DNA from: Hyphomicrobiales bacterium
GTDB taxonomy: Bacteria; Pseudomonadota; Alphaproteobacteria; Rhizobiales; OSC116
Length of the DNA: 64,000 bases
Reading direction: 5' to 3'
NCBI GenBank assembly: GCA_013214705.1
Contig: JABSRZ010000003.1
Location: 527,443-591,442 of the forward strand
Part shown: positions 30,647-40,117 of the stretch, in pieces
Position numbering within the stretch: position 1 is the stretch's first letter
Layout of the letters: each line of letters starts with the position of its first letter
The notes under the pieces: generated by a model
Told to the model about the DNA's origin: nothing
Seen by the model: the letters and a program-made list of their open reading frames with translations, nothing else
Databases searched by the model: none
Made by a program: the position numbers and the translations under genes

Positions 30647-31108
30647 ATGAAAACCGTTTCACTTACCGAGTTGGAAAGCCAAAATGGGCAAGAGGTTGGC
30701 ATATCTGAATGGATAGAAATTCCGCAGTCCATGATAGACCGGTTCGCCAAGGCCACTTTGGATGACCAATTTATTCATTTAGACTCCGCACGGGCAAGGG
30801 CCGAAACTTTTTTGGATGGCAGCATTGCACATGGGTTTTTAACTCTGTCACTCAGTAGCAAAATGGCGATGCAATGTTTGCCGCACATAAAAAACAGCGT
30901 TATGACGTTTAATTATGGCTGTGACAAATTGAGGTTTATCAACCCGGTTTATGCGGGCTCGCGGGTGCGAGGTCGCTACCTTCAAACCAAAATCGAACGT
31001 AAATCAGACAAGCAACTTATCGTCCATCATACATTAACCGTTGAAATAGAAGCCAAAACAAGGCCGGCTTTGGTTGCCGAATGGCAAACCATGTATTTCA
31101 TGGCTTGA
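30647..31108 (+). CDS. MaoC-family dehydratase
   Basis: GISEWIEIPQSMIDRFAKATLDDQFIHLD, GSIAHGFLTLSL hot-dog motifs. Confidence 0.92.
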   Translation: MKTVSLTELESQNGQEVGISEWIEIPQSMIDRFAKATLDDQFIHLDSARARAETFLDGSIAHGFLTLSLSSKMAMQCLPHIKNSVMTFNYGCDKLRFINPVYAGSRVRGRYLQTKIERKSDKQLIVHHTLTVEIEAKTRPALVAEWQTMYFMA

Positions 31109-31131
31109 TGATAAATACATAAATATAGGAG

Positions 31132-32343
31132 ATGCTCATGACTAAAGACATTGTAATTGTATCGACCGCACGCACCGCCATCGGCAAGGCCTATCGGGGC
31201 GCATTTAATGACACGCAGGCGCAAACTTTGGCCGGTCATGCCATTAGGCACGCGGTAAAACGCGCAAAAATAGCCGATGACGAAGTTGATGATGTTATCC
31301 TAGGGGCGGCTCTACAACAAGGCTCGACCGGCACAAATTTGGCACGGCAAGCGGCGTTAAGAGCTGAGCTACCTAGCTCGGTTTCAGGCATGATGGTCGA
31401 TCGGCAATGTGCATCGGGTTTAATGGCCATTGCGGTTGCCGCCGGACGCATTGCTGCCAATGAGGTGGACATTGCCATTGGTGGCGGTGTCGAATCAGTA
31501 TCCTTGGTGCAAAACGAAAAAATGAACCTGTTTCGGGCCCAAGACCCGTGGTTGGTGGCCAATAAGCCGCATATTTATATGAGCATGTTAGAAACCGCTG
31601 AGATTGTGGCCAAACGCTATGGCATAAGCCGCAAAGCCCAAGATGAATTTAGCTATCAATCTCAAATGCGCACCGTCAAAGCCCAAGATGATGGCAAGTT
31701 ATTTGACGAAATTGTGCCATTCACCACCTATATGAAAATTCAAAATAGAGACACCAAGGAAATTACCGACCAAGAGGTGACATTGCGCTATGATGAAGGC
31801 GTCAGGATCACCACCACATTGGACGGGTTGCAAGGCTTAAAGCCAGTATTTAAAGACGGGTTGGTTGTCCAACAAGGTGAATATATCACCGCTGGCAATG
31901 CATCGCAATTGTCAGACGGGGCATCGGCCAGCGTGTTGATGAGCGCCAAAATGGCCGAACAGCGTGGCCTTGAACCATTGGGTTATTTTAGAGGCGTAGC
32001 GGTGGCCGGTTGCGAGCCAGACGAAATGGGCATTGGCCCGGTATTGGCAGTGCCGAAATTGCTAAAAAAACATGGGTTAAGCATAGATGATATTGGCCTG
32101 TGGGAATTAAATGAAGCCTTTGCCAGCCAAGCTATATATTGCCAGAAGGTTCTGAATATCGACCCAGAAATAATGAATGTTAATGGCGGCGCCATTGCCA
32201 TTGGCCACCCTTATGGCATGTCGGGTGCGCGCATGGCCGGGCATATTTTAATAGAAGGCAGGCGGCGTGGCGTCAAATATGGCGTAGTGACCATGTGTAT
32301 TGGCGGCGGCATGGGCGCAGCAGGCTTGTTTGAAATTGCCTAA
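31132..32343 (+). CDS. acetyl-CoA acetyltransferase / thiolase
   Basis: [53 protein letters not shown]. Confidence 0.94.
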   Translation: MLMTKDIVIVSTARTAIGKAYRGAFNDTQAQTLAGHAIRHAVKRAKIADDEVDDVILGAALQQGSTGTNLARQAALRAELPSSVSGMMVDRQCASGLMAIAVAAGRIAANEVDIAIGGGVESVSLVQNEKMNLFRAQDPWLVANKPHIYMSMLETAEIVAKRYGISRKAQDEFSYQSQMRTVKAQDDGKLFDEIVPFTTYMKIQNRDTKEITDQEVTLRYDEGVRITTTLDGLQGLKPVFKDGLVVQQGEYITAGNASQLSDGASASVLMSAKMAEQRGLEPLGYFRGVAVAGCEPDEMGIGPVLAVPKLLKKHGLSIDDIGLWELNEAFASQAIYCQKVLNIDPEIMNVNGGAIAIGHPYGMSGARMAGHILIEGRRRGVKYGVVTMCIGGGMGAAGLFEIA

Positions 32344-32412
32344 TGAGCCTTAATGCCATTATAGCGCGCCATAATAGTCCGCCACTATAGCGCTCCACTG
32401 GAAAGCCGATTT

Positions 32413-33441
32413 ATGCCCCACAAATTATATGATTTTGACATCGCAAAATTAGAGATTTATTTGCAAGATAATATTGCCGATTTTGGCAGTTTAAACAGCA
32501 TGATAAAATTTAGTGATGGCCAGTCTAACCCGACCTATAAATTATCCACCAACACAGGTAATTATGTATTGCGGGCGAAACCGCCGGGTAAATTACTCGG
32601 TTCGGCGCATCAGGTAGACCGCGAATTTAGGGTGATGAAAAACCTAGCCAATACCGGCGTGGTTGTGCCCAAAATGTACCATTTGGCCGGGGATGAAAAC
32701 CCGTTAGGCGCGATGTTTTTTATTATGGAATTTATCGATGGCCGCATTTTGTGGGACCCTAGATTGCCAGATGCTAGCCACCAACAAAGAAGCCAATATT
32801 ATGCCGAAATGAACCAAGCTCTGGCCACGCTGCATGAAGTAGATATAGAGGCGTGCGGCTTAGCAGATTTCGGCAAACCGGGCAATTATTTCGTGCGCCA
32901 AACTGGGCGATGGGTTAAGCAATACCGCGCCGCTGAAACCATTAAAGACGCGAAAATAGACCGGATAATAGACTGGTTAAATGCCAATATGGTCGATGAT
33001 GATGGCCAAGTTTCGTTGGTGCATGGCGATTACCGTATGGACAATATGGTGTTTGCTACGGACGAGACAAAATTAATTGCTATATTAGATTGGGAATTAT
33101 CGACCATCGGCCATGGGCTTGCCGATTTGGCCTACCAATGTATGCAATGGCGGTTATCGGCCGATGCTGGGCTTGGCGGGCTTGGCGGCATTAAGCGTGA
33201 AGAATTTGGCATACCCAGTGAAGCCGATTATGTGGAACAATATTTAACCGCCCGAAATTTACCACCGATAGAGAATTGGAATTTCTACTTACTTTTCGGC
33301 ATTTTTAGGCTGATTGCCATTGTCCAAGGGGTCATTAAACGAGCCATTGATGGCAATGCATCTGACCCAAAAAGCAAAAATAGAATGATCAAAGTGAGCG
33401 GTCATTTAAGCCAATTGGCAAATGACTTGATAAACCAATAA
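32413..33441 (+). CDS. APH-family phosphotransferase (ACAD10-kinase/LvaA-like)
   Basis: FSDGQSNPTYKL, YVLRAKPPGKLLGSAHQVDREFRVM, LVHGDYRMDNMVF, AILDWELSTIGHGLADLAY. Confidence 0.92.
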   Translation: MPHKLYDFDIAKLEIYLQDNIADFGSLNSMIKFSDGQSNPTYKLSTNTGNYVLRAKPPGKLLGSAHQVDREFRVMKNLANTGVVVPKMYHLAGDENPLGAMFFIMEFIDGRILWDPRLPDASHQQRSQYYAEMNQALATLHEVDIEACGLADFGKPGNYFVRQTGRWVKQYRAAETIKDAKIDRIIDWLNANMVDDDGQVSLVHGDYRMDNMVFATDETKLIAILDWELSTIGHGLADLAYQCMQWRLSADAGLGGLGGIKREEFGIPSEADYVEQYLTARNLPPIENWNFYLLFGIFRLIAIVQGVIKRAIDGNASDPKSKNRMIKVSGHLSQLANDLINQ

Positions 33442-33499
33442 TCTACTGCTCATAAACCAGCTTGGTTGCGGCGATAGATCAAACAATTTAGGCGAAAAC

Positions 33500-34120
33500 A
33501 TGCAAGAAACCATACCTTCATCAAAAACACAAATATTGGACGCGGCGGCCAATTGTTTTATGAATTTGGGCTCTGATGTGGCGTCGATAGATGACATCGC
33601 CCGCAGCATCGGCGCTACAAAAGGCCGAATTTATCATCATTATCCATCCAAGGGTTCGTTGTTGAGCGCCGTGCGGATGCGCGCGGTGGCCTTTACTTTA
33701 GATGCGTTGGCAACAACTGTTGGGGTGCATAAAGCGCCGGCCGATAAATTGCGTTTAATGGCCTATACACATGTATTGACCGTCATTAAAACATTGCCTT
33801 ACCATAAAGTTGTGTTGCAACATTATCGAGAAAATGTCGCCAAATCGACAACTGAATATGAACGAAAATTAATTGCCGAAATCGAAGACAGACGCAGAAC
33901 ATACGAAAATCTGTTCCGCGAAGTTATAGACCAAGGCATAAAGAATGGCGCTTTTGCCGACCGTGATTCGTCCGTCAGTTTGCATTCGGTGCTGATATTA
34001 CTTAACTCACCGGTGTTTTGGTACACACCGCCTAAAACGGGTGTGGAGCAAAATAGGCAAGCCATTGCCAACCAATTGGCAGACATGGCGCTCGCCAGCC
34101 TAGGTGTTGAAACAATTTAG
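33500..34120 (+). CDS. TetR/AcrR-family transcriptional regulator
   Basis: ILDAAANCFMNLGSDVASIDDIARSIGATKGRIYHHYPSKGSLL HTH. Confidence 0.93.
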   Translation: MQETIPSSKTQILDAAANCFMNLGSDVASIDDIARSIGATKGRIYHHYPSKGSLLSAVRMRAVAFTLDALATTVGVHKAPADKLRLMAYTHVLTVIKTLPYHKVVLQHYRENVAKSTTEYERKLIAEIEDRRRTYENLFREVIDQGIKNGAFADRDSSVSLHSVLILLNSPVFWYTPPKTGVEQNRQAIANQLADMALASLGVETI

Positions 34121-34301
34121 ATAATTTAACATGGTGTTTTATTAAAGTGAGGCCGCTGCATCTCCAAGTTTGATATTAATAAAATTAGTAATTGTGTATA
34201 TTGGTCAAAAATCAAATTCCCAAATTAGGCGGAAATTGTTGCAAAAAAAGCATTAAAAAGCTACAGTTTTTGCACAAAAACTAGCGAAAAGAGGCCAAAA
34301 A

Positions 34302-34598
34302 ATGTCATTTTTTAAGAAATTATTCGGCAGAAGTAAGCAAAATAAATCAACCGCTGACGGTGTCGACAAAATTATCGGCGAGGAAACCTATCTCGATTAC
34401 ACCATTCAAGCCATCGAAATGAAACAAAGTGGCGAGTATATTTTGGCCGGCATCATAAGCAAAAACATTGGTGATGAGGTTAAAACTCACAAATTTATCC
34501 GCGCGGATAGGCTACATGGCCAAGAACAAGCGGTTAGCACGACAATCAAAAAAGGCCAACAGATTATCGACCAACAAGGCGATAGCTTATTTAGATGA
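34302..34598 (+). CDS. HlyU-family protein
   Basis: YILAGIISKNIGDEVKTHKFIRADRLHGQEQAVSTTIKKGQQIIDQQGDSLF. Confidence 0.8.
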   Translation: MSFFKKLFGRSKQNKSTADGVDKIIGEETYLDYTIQAIEMKQSGEYILAGIISKNIGDEVKTHKFIRADRLHGQEQAVSTTIKKGQQIIDQQGDSLFR

Positions 34599-34606
34599 TG
34601 TTTGAA

Positions 34607-35116
34607 TTATAATTCTTCGAAATGCACGCCAATAAAGTCATTTTTGCGCCATTGCACGCTGCAAATTCGTTCGAAATCGCCTTGCACCGCGCATAAGGTA
34701 AACTCATTAGCGACATATCTGGCGTTGGCGACTTTTAATTTTGCACCGGTTTCAGACAGGTTAACAATCACCCCATCGAATATACTCGAGCGATTGTTGA
34801 AGATGATTTTACACCCTTTGAGCATTTTCTTGCGGCTGGCCACGCGTGATTCTTGGCCTTCATAAAGCGGCTTGTTTCTAGCAGCTGGCAGACCAGTTGT
34901 TGGCTGTGTGCGCGTATTTATAGGTTGGTTTTGAGCCGCTAACGTGGGTTGCGCTACAGCAACAACGGCGGCAGGAGCTAATGTTTGCGGCGGAATGCTG
35001 GCCGGAGCAACAGGCGCATCAATAGCGGTGGTGGCAGGGGAAATAGGCGCAAGGCGAGTGCCGCCTAACGGTTTTTTGCGTTTCCCAAAAATTATATTAT
35101 TGGCCACTTTATACAC
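34607..35116 (-). CDS. PilZ-domain protein with Ala/Pro-rich N-terminus
   Basis: ASRKKMLKGCKIIFNNRSSIFDGVIVNLSETGAKLKV ... FIGVHFEEL. Confidence 0.78.
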   Translation of the reverse strand: MYKVANNIIFGKRKKPLGGTRLAPISPATTAIDAPVAPASIPPQTLAPAAVVAVAQPTLAAQNQPINTRTQPTTGLPAARNKPLYEGQESRVASRKKMLKGCKIIFNNRSSIFDGVIVNLSETGAKLKVANARYVANEFTLCAVQGDFERICSVQWRKNDFIGVHFEEL

Positions 35117-35214
35117 CTTATACGCTGGCAGGGGTTAAGCGTCCAGTATGCACCCCAATAGGACAAAATTAAATAAAACTATTGTGACAGGGTAAATAAT
35201 TAGTAAATTAAAAT

Positions 35215-35628
35215 CTAGTTCAATTCGGCATAAGCGAAAAGAACGCTATATTGTTTGCACCAAATGACCACAGACCCAAACTCACTCGGGTCTATATCCA
35301 TAGCCAAATTTAATTGATAGGTTTGGCCGCCGCTGGGCGATTTTAGTATTGCCAATTCAAGGCTGTCGCTTTCTAAGACGGCCTGTGAAGTTTTGGGTGT
35401 TGGATTTTTGACCAGCATGACATATAAATCTGGCCCGGGCGTGACATAGAAGTCTTCAAATGTCAGCACAAATTTGCCATTTTGTTTAGCTAAAGTCGCC
35501 AAACCTGAACCTTGATGGCCGGGGTCGGCATCGGTAAATTCGCCCGTTTTTGACTCAAATGCGGCCGGCGACAACATAGAAAAACCGTTCATTGCAACTG
35601 CAAATAGTATGATTTTAAAAAATTTCAT
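35215..35628 (-). CDS. DM13-domain secreted protein
   Basis: Signal peptide then GEFTDADPGHQGSGLATLAKQNGKFVLTFEDFYVTPGPDLYVMLV. Confidence 0.8.
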   Translation of the reverse strand: MKFFKIILFAVAMNGFSMLSPAAFESKTGEFTDADPGHQGSGLATLAKQNGKFVLTFEDFYVTPGPDLYVMLVKNPTPKTSQAVLESDSLELAILKSPSGGQTYQLNLAMDIDPSEFGSVVIWCKQYSVLFAYAELN

Positions 35629-35745
35629 TATTCTCCCCTTTTTATATAAAATTATTAGATCATAAGTTTTGATATATCACAATTCTTGTTTCTTTTATTG
35701 GGTGCATCATGTAGTTTTTAGATCAGTATTTTTTAGGAGAAATAA

Positions 35746-36915
35746 GTGGATTTTGACAAAGTAATCAACCGATTGGATACCCATTCACTTAAATGGGATA
35801 TGATGGAATCACTTTTTGGTGTTAGCCCCAAGAATGGCATTTCTATGTGGGTTGCTGATATGGATTTTCCACCACCTGAGGCTGTCACAGGTGCAGTAAA
35901 AACCATGCTTGCCAACCAAGTGATGGGTTATTATGGCGATGATAGAAGCTATAAACAGGCTATTATTAATTGGATGTCCAAGCGCCATGGCTGGCAGGTT
36001 GAACCTGAGTGGATATTTACCACACATGGTCTGGTAAATGCTTTTGCTTTGTGCATTCAAACCTTTACCGAAAAAAATGATGGGGTGATTATTTTCACAC
36101 CCGTTTATCACATGTTTGCAAAAACCATAAAAGCTGCCGAACGGCAAGTGATCTCGTCAGAGCTGGTGAATAATAATGGCCGCTATGAAATGGATTTGGA
36201 GGCATTAGAGGCGTCATTAACTGGCAATGAAACCATGATGCTATTCTGCTCGCCGCACAACCCATCTGGTCGGGTTTGGACTGCACAAGAATTAAAATCT
36301 GTTGCCGAGTTTTGCCAGAAACATAACCTATTGCTGGTTTCTGATGAAATTCACCATGATTTGGTATTTGGCGGCAATCAACACACTATTATGTCACTTG
36401 CGGCACCCGAACATAGCGCTCGCACCATTATTTTAACCGCCGCAACCAAAACCTTTAACCTAGCGGCCAGCCTCACTGGCAATGTCATTATAGCCGACCC
36501 TGCCCTGCGCGCACAATATGCGAAATCCGCAGCCGGACTTGGCATAGCAGGCAATGCATTTGGTATGAATATGGTGGAAGCGGCTTATAAACACGGCGAA
36601 AAATGGCTAGAAGAATGTGTTGCATATATTGATGGCAACCGAAAGATATTTGATGAAGCTCTAAACCAAATACCGGGGGTTGTCTCGATGAAATTAGACT
36701 CCACTTATTTGGCTTGGGTGGATTTTTCGGGCACCGGTATGAGCCGAGAAGAAATAGCTAAACGGGTGCAAATAAAAGCCGAAATAGCGGCCTCACCGGG
36801 TTTGCAATATAGTAAAGAAACTGGATTATTCTTACGGTTTAACCTTGCTTGTAGCCGCAAAGTGGTTATTGAAGCGACGGAGCGGCTAAAATTGGCTTTT
36901 GCAGATTTGCAATAG
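35746..36915 (+). CDS. MalY/PatB-type PLP aminotransferase (cystathionine beta-lyase)
   Basis: GTG start with upstream TAGGAGA; WVADMDFPPPEAV, LFCSPHNPSGRVWT, SDEIHHDLVF, TAATKTFNLA. Confidence 0.9.
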   Translation: MDFDKVINRLDTHSLKWDMMESLFGVSPKNGISMWVADMDFPPPEAVTGAVKTMLANQVMGYYGDDRSYKQAIINWMSKRHGWQVEPEWIFTTHGLVNAFALCIQTFTEKNDGVIIFTPVYHMFAKTIKAAERQVISSELVNNNGRYEMDLEALEASLTGNETMMLFCSPHNPSGRVWTAQELKSVAEFCQKHNLLLVSDEIHHDLVFGGNQHTIMSLAAPEHSARTIILTAATKTFNLAASLTGNVIIADPALRAQYAKSAAGLGIAGNAFGMNMVEAAYKHGEKWLEECVAYIDGNRKIFDEALNQIPGVVSMKLDSTYLAWVDFSGTGMSREEIAKRVQIKAEIAASPGLQYSKETGLFLRFNLACSRKVVIEATERLKLAFADLQ

Positions 36916-36931
36916 GCTTAAAACTTAAATT

Positions 36932-37261
36932 TTAAACCTTAATGTCGGCACTGCCACCTTTTAAGCTGGCGGCGTCGGCCTGAGTGCGCTCACTCTTGGC
37001 AATAGCGGTGTCTATTCTTATTTGTTGCGCTGCACGTATGAGATTGTCAACCACGTTGAAACTGGCATTCACATTAATGGCAAATATATTGGCAGAAGTT
37101 TGCATTCTATTAATGGCAATTTCGGTTTGCTCGCGTTGGCGTTCACGGCGAAGCTCTTCTTGCTTGCGCCGCTGAATGGACCGCTGGCGGCGCACTTCAT
37201 TCATTTCTCTGAAACTTCGCACCTTACGACCGAAGCCCATTTTGTGGCCACCCACTTGCAT
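36932..37261 (-). CDS. small Arg/Gln-rich coiled-coil protein, unknown function
   Basis: ORF MGFGRKVRSFREMNEVRRQRSIQRRKQEELRRERQREQTEIAINRMQ; ATG at 37261 has GAGGT 5' of it (alternative ATG 37240). Confidence 0.6.
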   Translation of the reverse strand: MQVGGHKMGFGRKVRSFREMNEVRRQRSIQRRKQEELRRERQREQTEIAINRMQTSANIFAINVNASFNVVDNLIRAAQQIRIDTAIAKSERTQADAASLKGGSADIKV

Positions 37262-37339
37262 AACATACCTCACATAGAGGTATATTATTAACAAATAGGG
37301 TTAATTATTACTTAATTTTAATGATTTGCTTAGACGCAA

Positions 37340-37603
37340 TTAGCGTTGGCTGCTCAAATTCACAATGAGGATATCATTTTTTTGTCGTATAGCAGTGGCA
37401 ATTTTATGCGCCATGTCTTGATCTGCCTCGGGGCAGCGTAAAGCCGCGTCAACAGCCCGATGCTGGCTTTCTAATACCGCTTGAATCACCGCGCGTTCGA
37501 CAATATTTGCCACATCTGATTGTTGTTTATCATCTAATTTGGATGTAAGTAATTTATTAATTTTTGTAGTGGCTTCTTCGGCAATTGTTTGAAATTTGTC
37601 CAT
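37340..37603 (-). CDS. small hypothetical protein
   Basis: 87-aa ORF starting MDKFQTIAEEATTKINKLL preceded by GGAGAGGGTC-like RBS; same strand as kinase. Confidence 0.6.
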   Translation of the reverse strand: MDKFQTIAEEATTKINKLLTSKLDDKQQSDVANIVERAVIQAVLESQHRAVDAALRCPEADQDMAHKIATAIRQKNDILIVNLSSQR

Positions 37604-37666
37604 ATACGACCCTCTCCTAAAAACTAAACGCTAAAACTTTATCCAGCATAAGTCAAACAACTTAAC

Positions 37667-39973
37667 TCAGGCGGTTCTGACCTTTTTGTACCTAGGTAAA
37701 CTTAACGACACTTTTGTGCCATTGTCTAATTGGCTTTGCACGTCCAGCGAGCCGCCATGCATTTCAGTTAATGATTTGGATATAGACAATCCAAGCCCGG
37801 TGCCATCGTGATTTTTGGTCAATTGGCTGCCAACTTGGGCAAATGGTTTGCCAATGTTGGCTAATGATTCCGCACTCATGCCAATGCCATCATCGGCTAT
37901 TTGAATTTGAATGCCATCGCCAAAATTTTGAGCGTTAAGTGAAACATGGCCACCTTCATGGCTAAATTTAACCGCGTTTGACAGTAAGTTAAGCAAAATT
38001 TGTTTGAGCGCTCGTTTGTCGGCATTGATATATAAGCCATTTTCTATATTCATATCTAGGTTTATATTATGCTCACTGGCGCGGCCAGAAACAATGCGCA
38101 TGCAACTATTGGCGACTTCAGTTAACTCCACCTTCTGCATTTCCAATTGCATATTGCCAGACTCGATTTTAGACATGTCGAGAATGTCGTTGATTACCAA
38201 CAATAGATGTTCGCCACTTTTATGGATGTCGCCAGCATATTCGACATAGCGGCCTTCCTCTATTTTGCCATAAGTTTCGTTCTGAATGAGTTCAGAAAAG
38301 CCAATGATGGCGTTAAGTGGTGTGCGCAATTCGTGGCTCATATTGGCCAAAAATTCGGTTTTGGCACGGTTGGCGCTGTTGGCCCGATCTGCATAAACTT
38401 CCAATTGGCTTTGTTTGGTTTCTAACTCTCGTTTGGTGCGTTCAAGATCTTGTACGGTTTCGATAAGTTCTTTTTCGCTTTCGACCAATTTGCTTTCGTG
38501 ACGCTTAATGTGTGAAATGTCTGTGCCAACACTTACAATGCTACCGTTTTGGGTGGTGCGTTCTGAAATATGTAACCAGCGATTGTCGGCCAATAAATAT
38601 TCATAAGCGCTATGTCCGTCTTCACTATAATCATCTAACACAATTACATTTTTGGTGATTATTTCTTGCCCAGCGGCAAAGACATCGTCTTGATGCGTGC
38701 CTTTGCGCACATCTTTTGGCTTCAGTTTAAAAAATTGTTGGAATTTTTTGTTACACATGACCAGATTTCGGTCGTTATCCCACATTACGAAGCCTTCAGA
38801 GATGTTTTCGATGGCTTGGCTTAGATACATGTCAGCCAGGTCGGAACGGGCTTCTATGGCCTTGGTTTCGGTAATGTCCGAAGTGACACCAACCAGACGG
38901 ATTGTGGCTTCATATTCTTCTTTAACAATTTCGCCACGGATGTGAAACCAAATCCACTCGCCATTGGCGTGTAACATCCTAAATTCACGATCAAACACTT
39001 TGCCACCAGATTCAATCAGCTCATTTAATTCGGTTATTATGCCTTTATCATCATCATGCAATATGGACTTAATTTCACCATATGACAAAACGTGACGATA
39101 TTTTTTAAGCCCCAATATATCGAACATGGATGACGACCAGAAAATATGCCCGCGGGCTATGTCCCAATCCCACAAGCCAGAATTACCTCTGTCTAACGTG
39201 CGGTTTAAATGATTACCTGTGGCTTCTATGATGGCTTCGGCACGGTTAGAATGCGCCACCTGCATCATAAAACCAATGGTCATCAGCATTAATACAAAAG
39301 TTGTGACCACGGCTAGCGACAGGCTGGTGCCGATGTCTGCCCACCATAATTGGTTTAAGTAGCTTTCTTTTTGCCACACATAAATGGTTAATTTGTGGCT
39401 GGCGAGTTCGACTTTTTGCATAAAGGCCACCACGCCGTTTTGCAAAGTTATGGTTTGGTTATAAGCCCCAGCAGATTGCGAATTTGCAACATTTGCGCCC
39501 ATGAGCACTTGGCTAATCTGCCGCCCAACAAAACCCACGGTTTCTGGCGTTGAGGCCGAAATGATGCCGCTATTGTCGGCCACCATAATGGATTGACCGT
39601 TATAATTAACATTTTTGGGTATGCTAAGTTTTAGATCTTGCACCGAGGGGGCGACCGGCAAAATTGAATTTGCGGCATCTGCATCTTGAGCTTTGGCCAA
39701 ATTATTGGCCACAACTTCGGCTATTAAACCGGTTCTTAATTGTTCTGAATTTTTGATTGCTTGAAATTGGCCTAGCCCTTGGGTGATAACGCCCCAAGCA
39801 ATGACCGCAACAAAAATAATTGATAATATTGGGATGAGTTTTTTCACAAATGGACTATTTGTAAAAATATTTGCCCGCTTCTCCAGCTGTATACCCAGGC
39901 CTAATGGGGTATATGTAGGCTGAATCCTACCCTGATGAGTTGCCACCAACTTGCCTCCTCTAATGATCCGCAT
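37667..39973 (-). CDS. membrane-bound PAS-PAS sensor histidine kinase (PleC/PdhS-like HisKA)
   Basis: TM helices, PAS/PAC blocks, ANMSHELRTPLNAIIGFSELIQNE H-box, ILLNLLSNAVKFS, GTGLGLSISKSL. Confidence 0.9.
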   Translation of the reverse strand: MRIIRGGKLVATHQGRIQPTYTPLGLGIQLEKRANIFTNSPFVKKLIPILSIIFVAVIAWGVITQGLGQFQAIKNSEQLRTGLIAEVVANNLAKAQDADAANSILPVAPSVQDLKLSIPKNVNYNGQSIMVADNSGIISASTPETVGFVGRQISQVLMGANVANSQSAGAYNQTITLQNGVVAFMQKVELASHKLTIYVWQKESYLNQLWWADIGTSLSLAVVTTFVLMLMTIGFMMQVAHSNRAEAIIEATGNHLNRTLDRGNSGLWDWDIARGHIFWSSSMFDILGLKKYRHVLSYGEIKSILHDDDKGIITELNELIESGGKVFDREFRMLHANGEWIWFHIRGEIVKEEYEATIRLVGVTSDITETKAIEARSDLADMYLSQAIENISEGFVMWDNDRNLVMCNKKFQQFFKLKPKDVRKGTHQDDVFAAGQEIITKNVIVLDDYSEDGHSAYEYLLADNRWLHISERTTQNGSIVSVGTDISHIKRHESKLVESEKELIETVQDLERTKRELETKQSQLEVYADRANSANRAKTEFLANMSHELRTPLNAIIGFSELIQNETYGKIEEGRYVEYAGDIHKSGEHLLLVINDILDMSKIESGNMQLEMQKVELTEVANSCMRIVSGRASEHNINLDMNIENGLYINADKRALKQILLNLLSNAVKFSHEGGHVSLNAQNFGDGIQIQIADDGIGMSAESLANIGKPFAQVGSQLTKNHDGTGLGLSISKSLTEMHGGSLDVQSQLDNGTKVSLSLPRYKKVRTA

Positions 39974-40117
39974 CTAAGATTCATAAGATGTGCCGCACCT
40001 TCGAATCGTGTGTTAGTTGTGAGTCATTTTGAGGTGATTTGTCTATTAAAATATGGTTAATGGGGATAAATTTATTTACCTTTTATTAACCATATTTACT
40101 TGACATCAGCTAAGCCA

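Noticed and set aside
32344-32412. Repeated TATAGCGC/CCATAATAG fragments between thiolase and kinase genes
   Set aside because: Too short and irregular to distinguish from chance.
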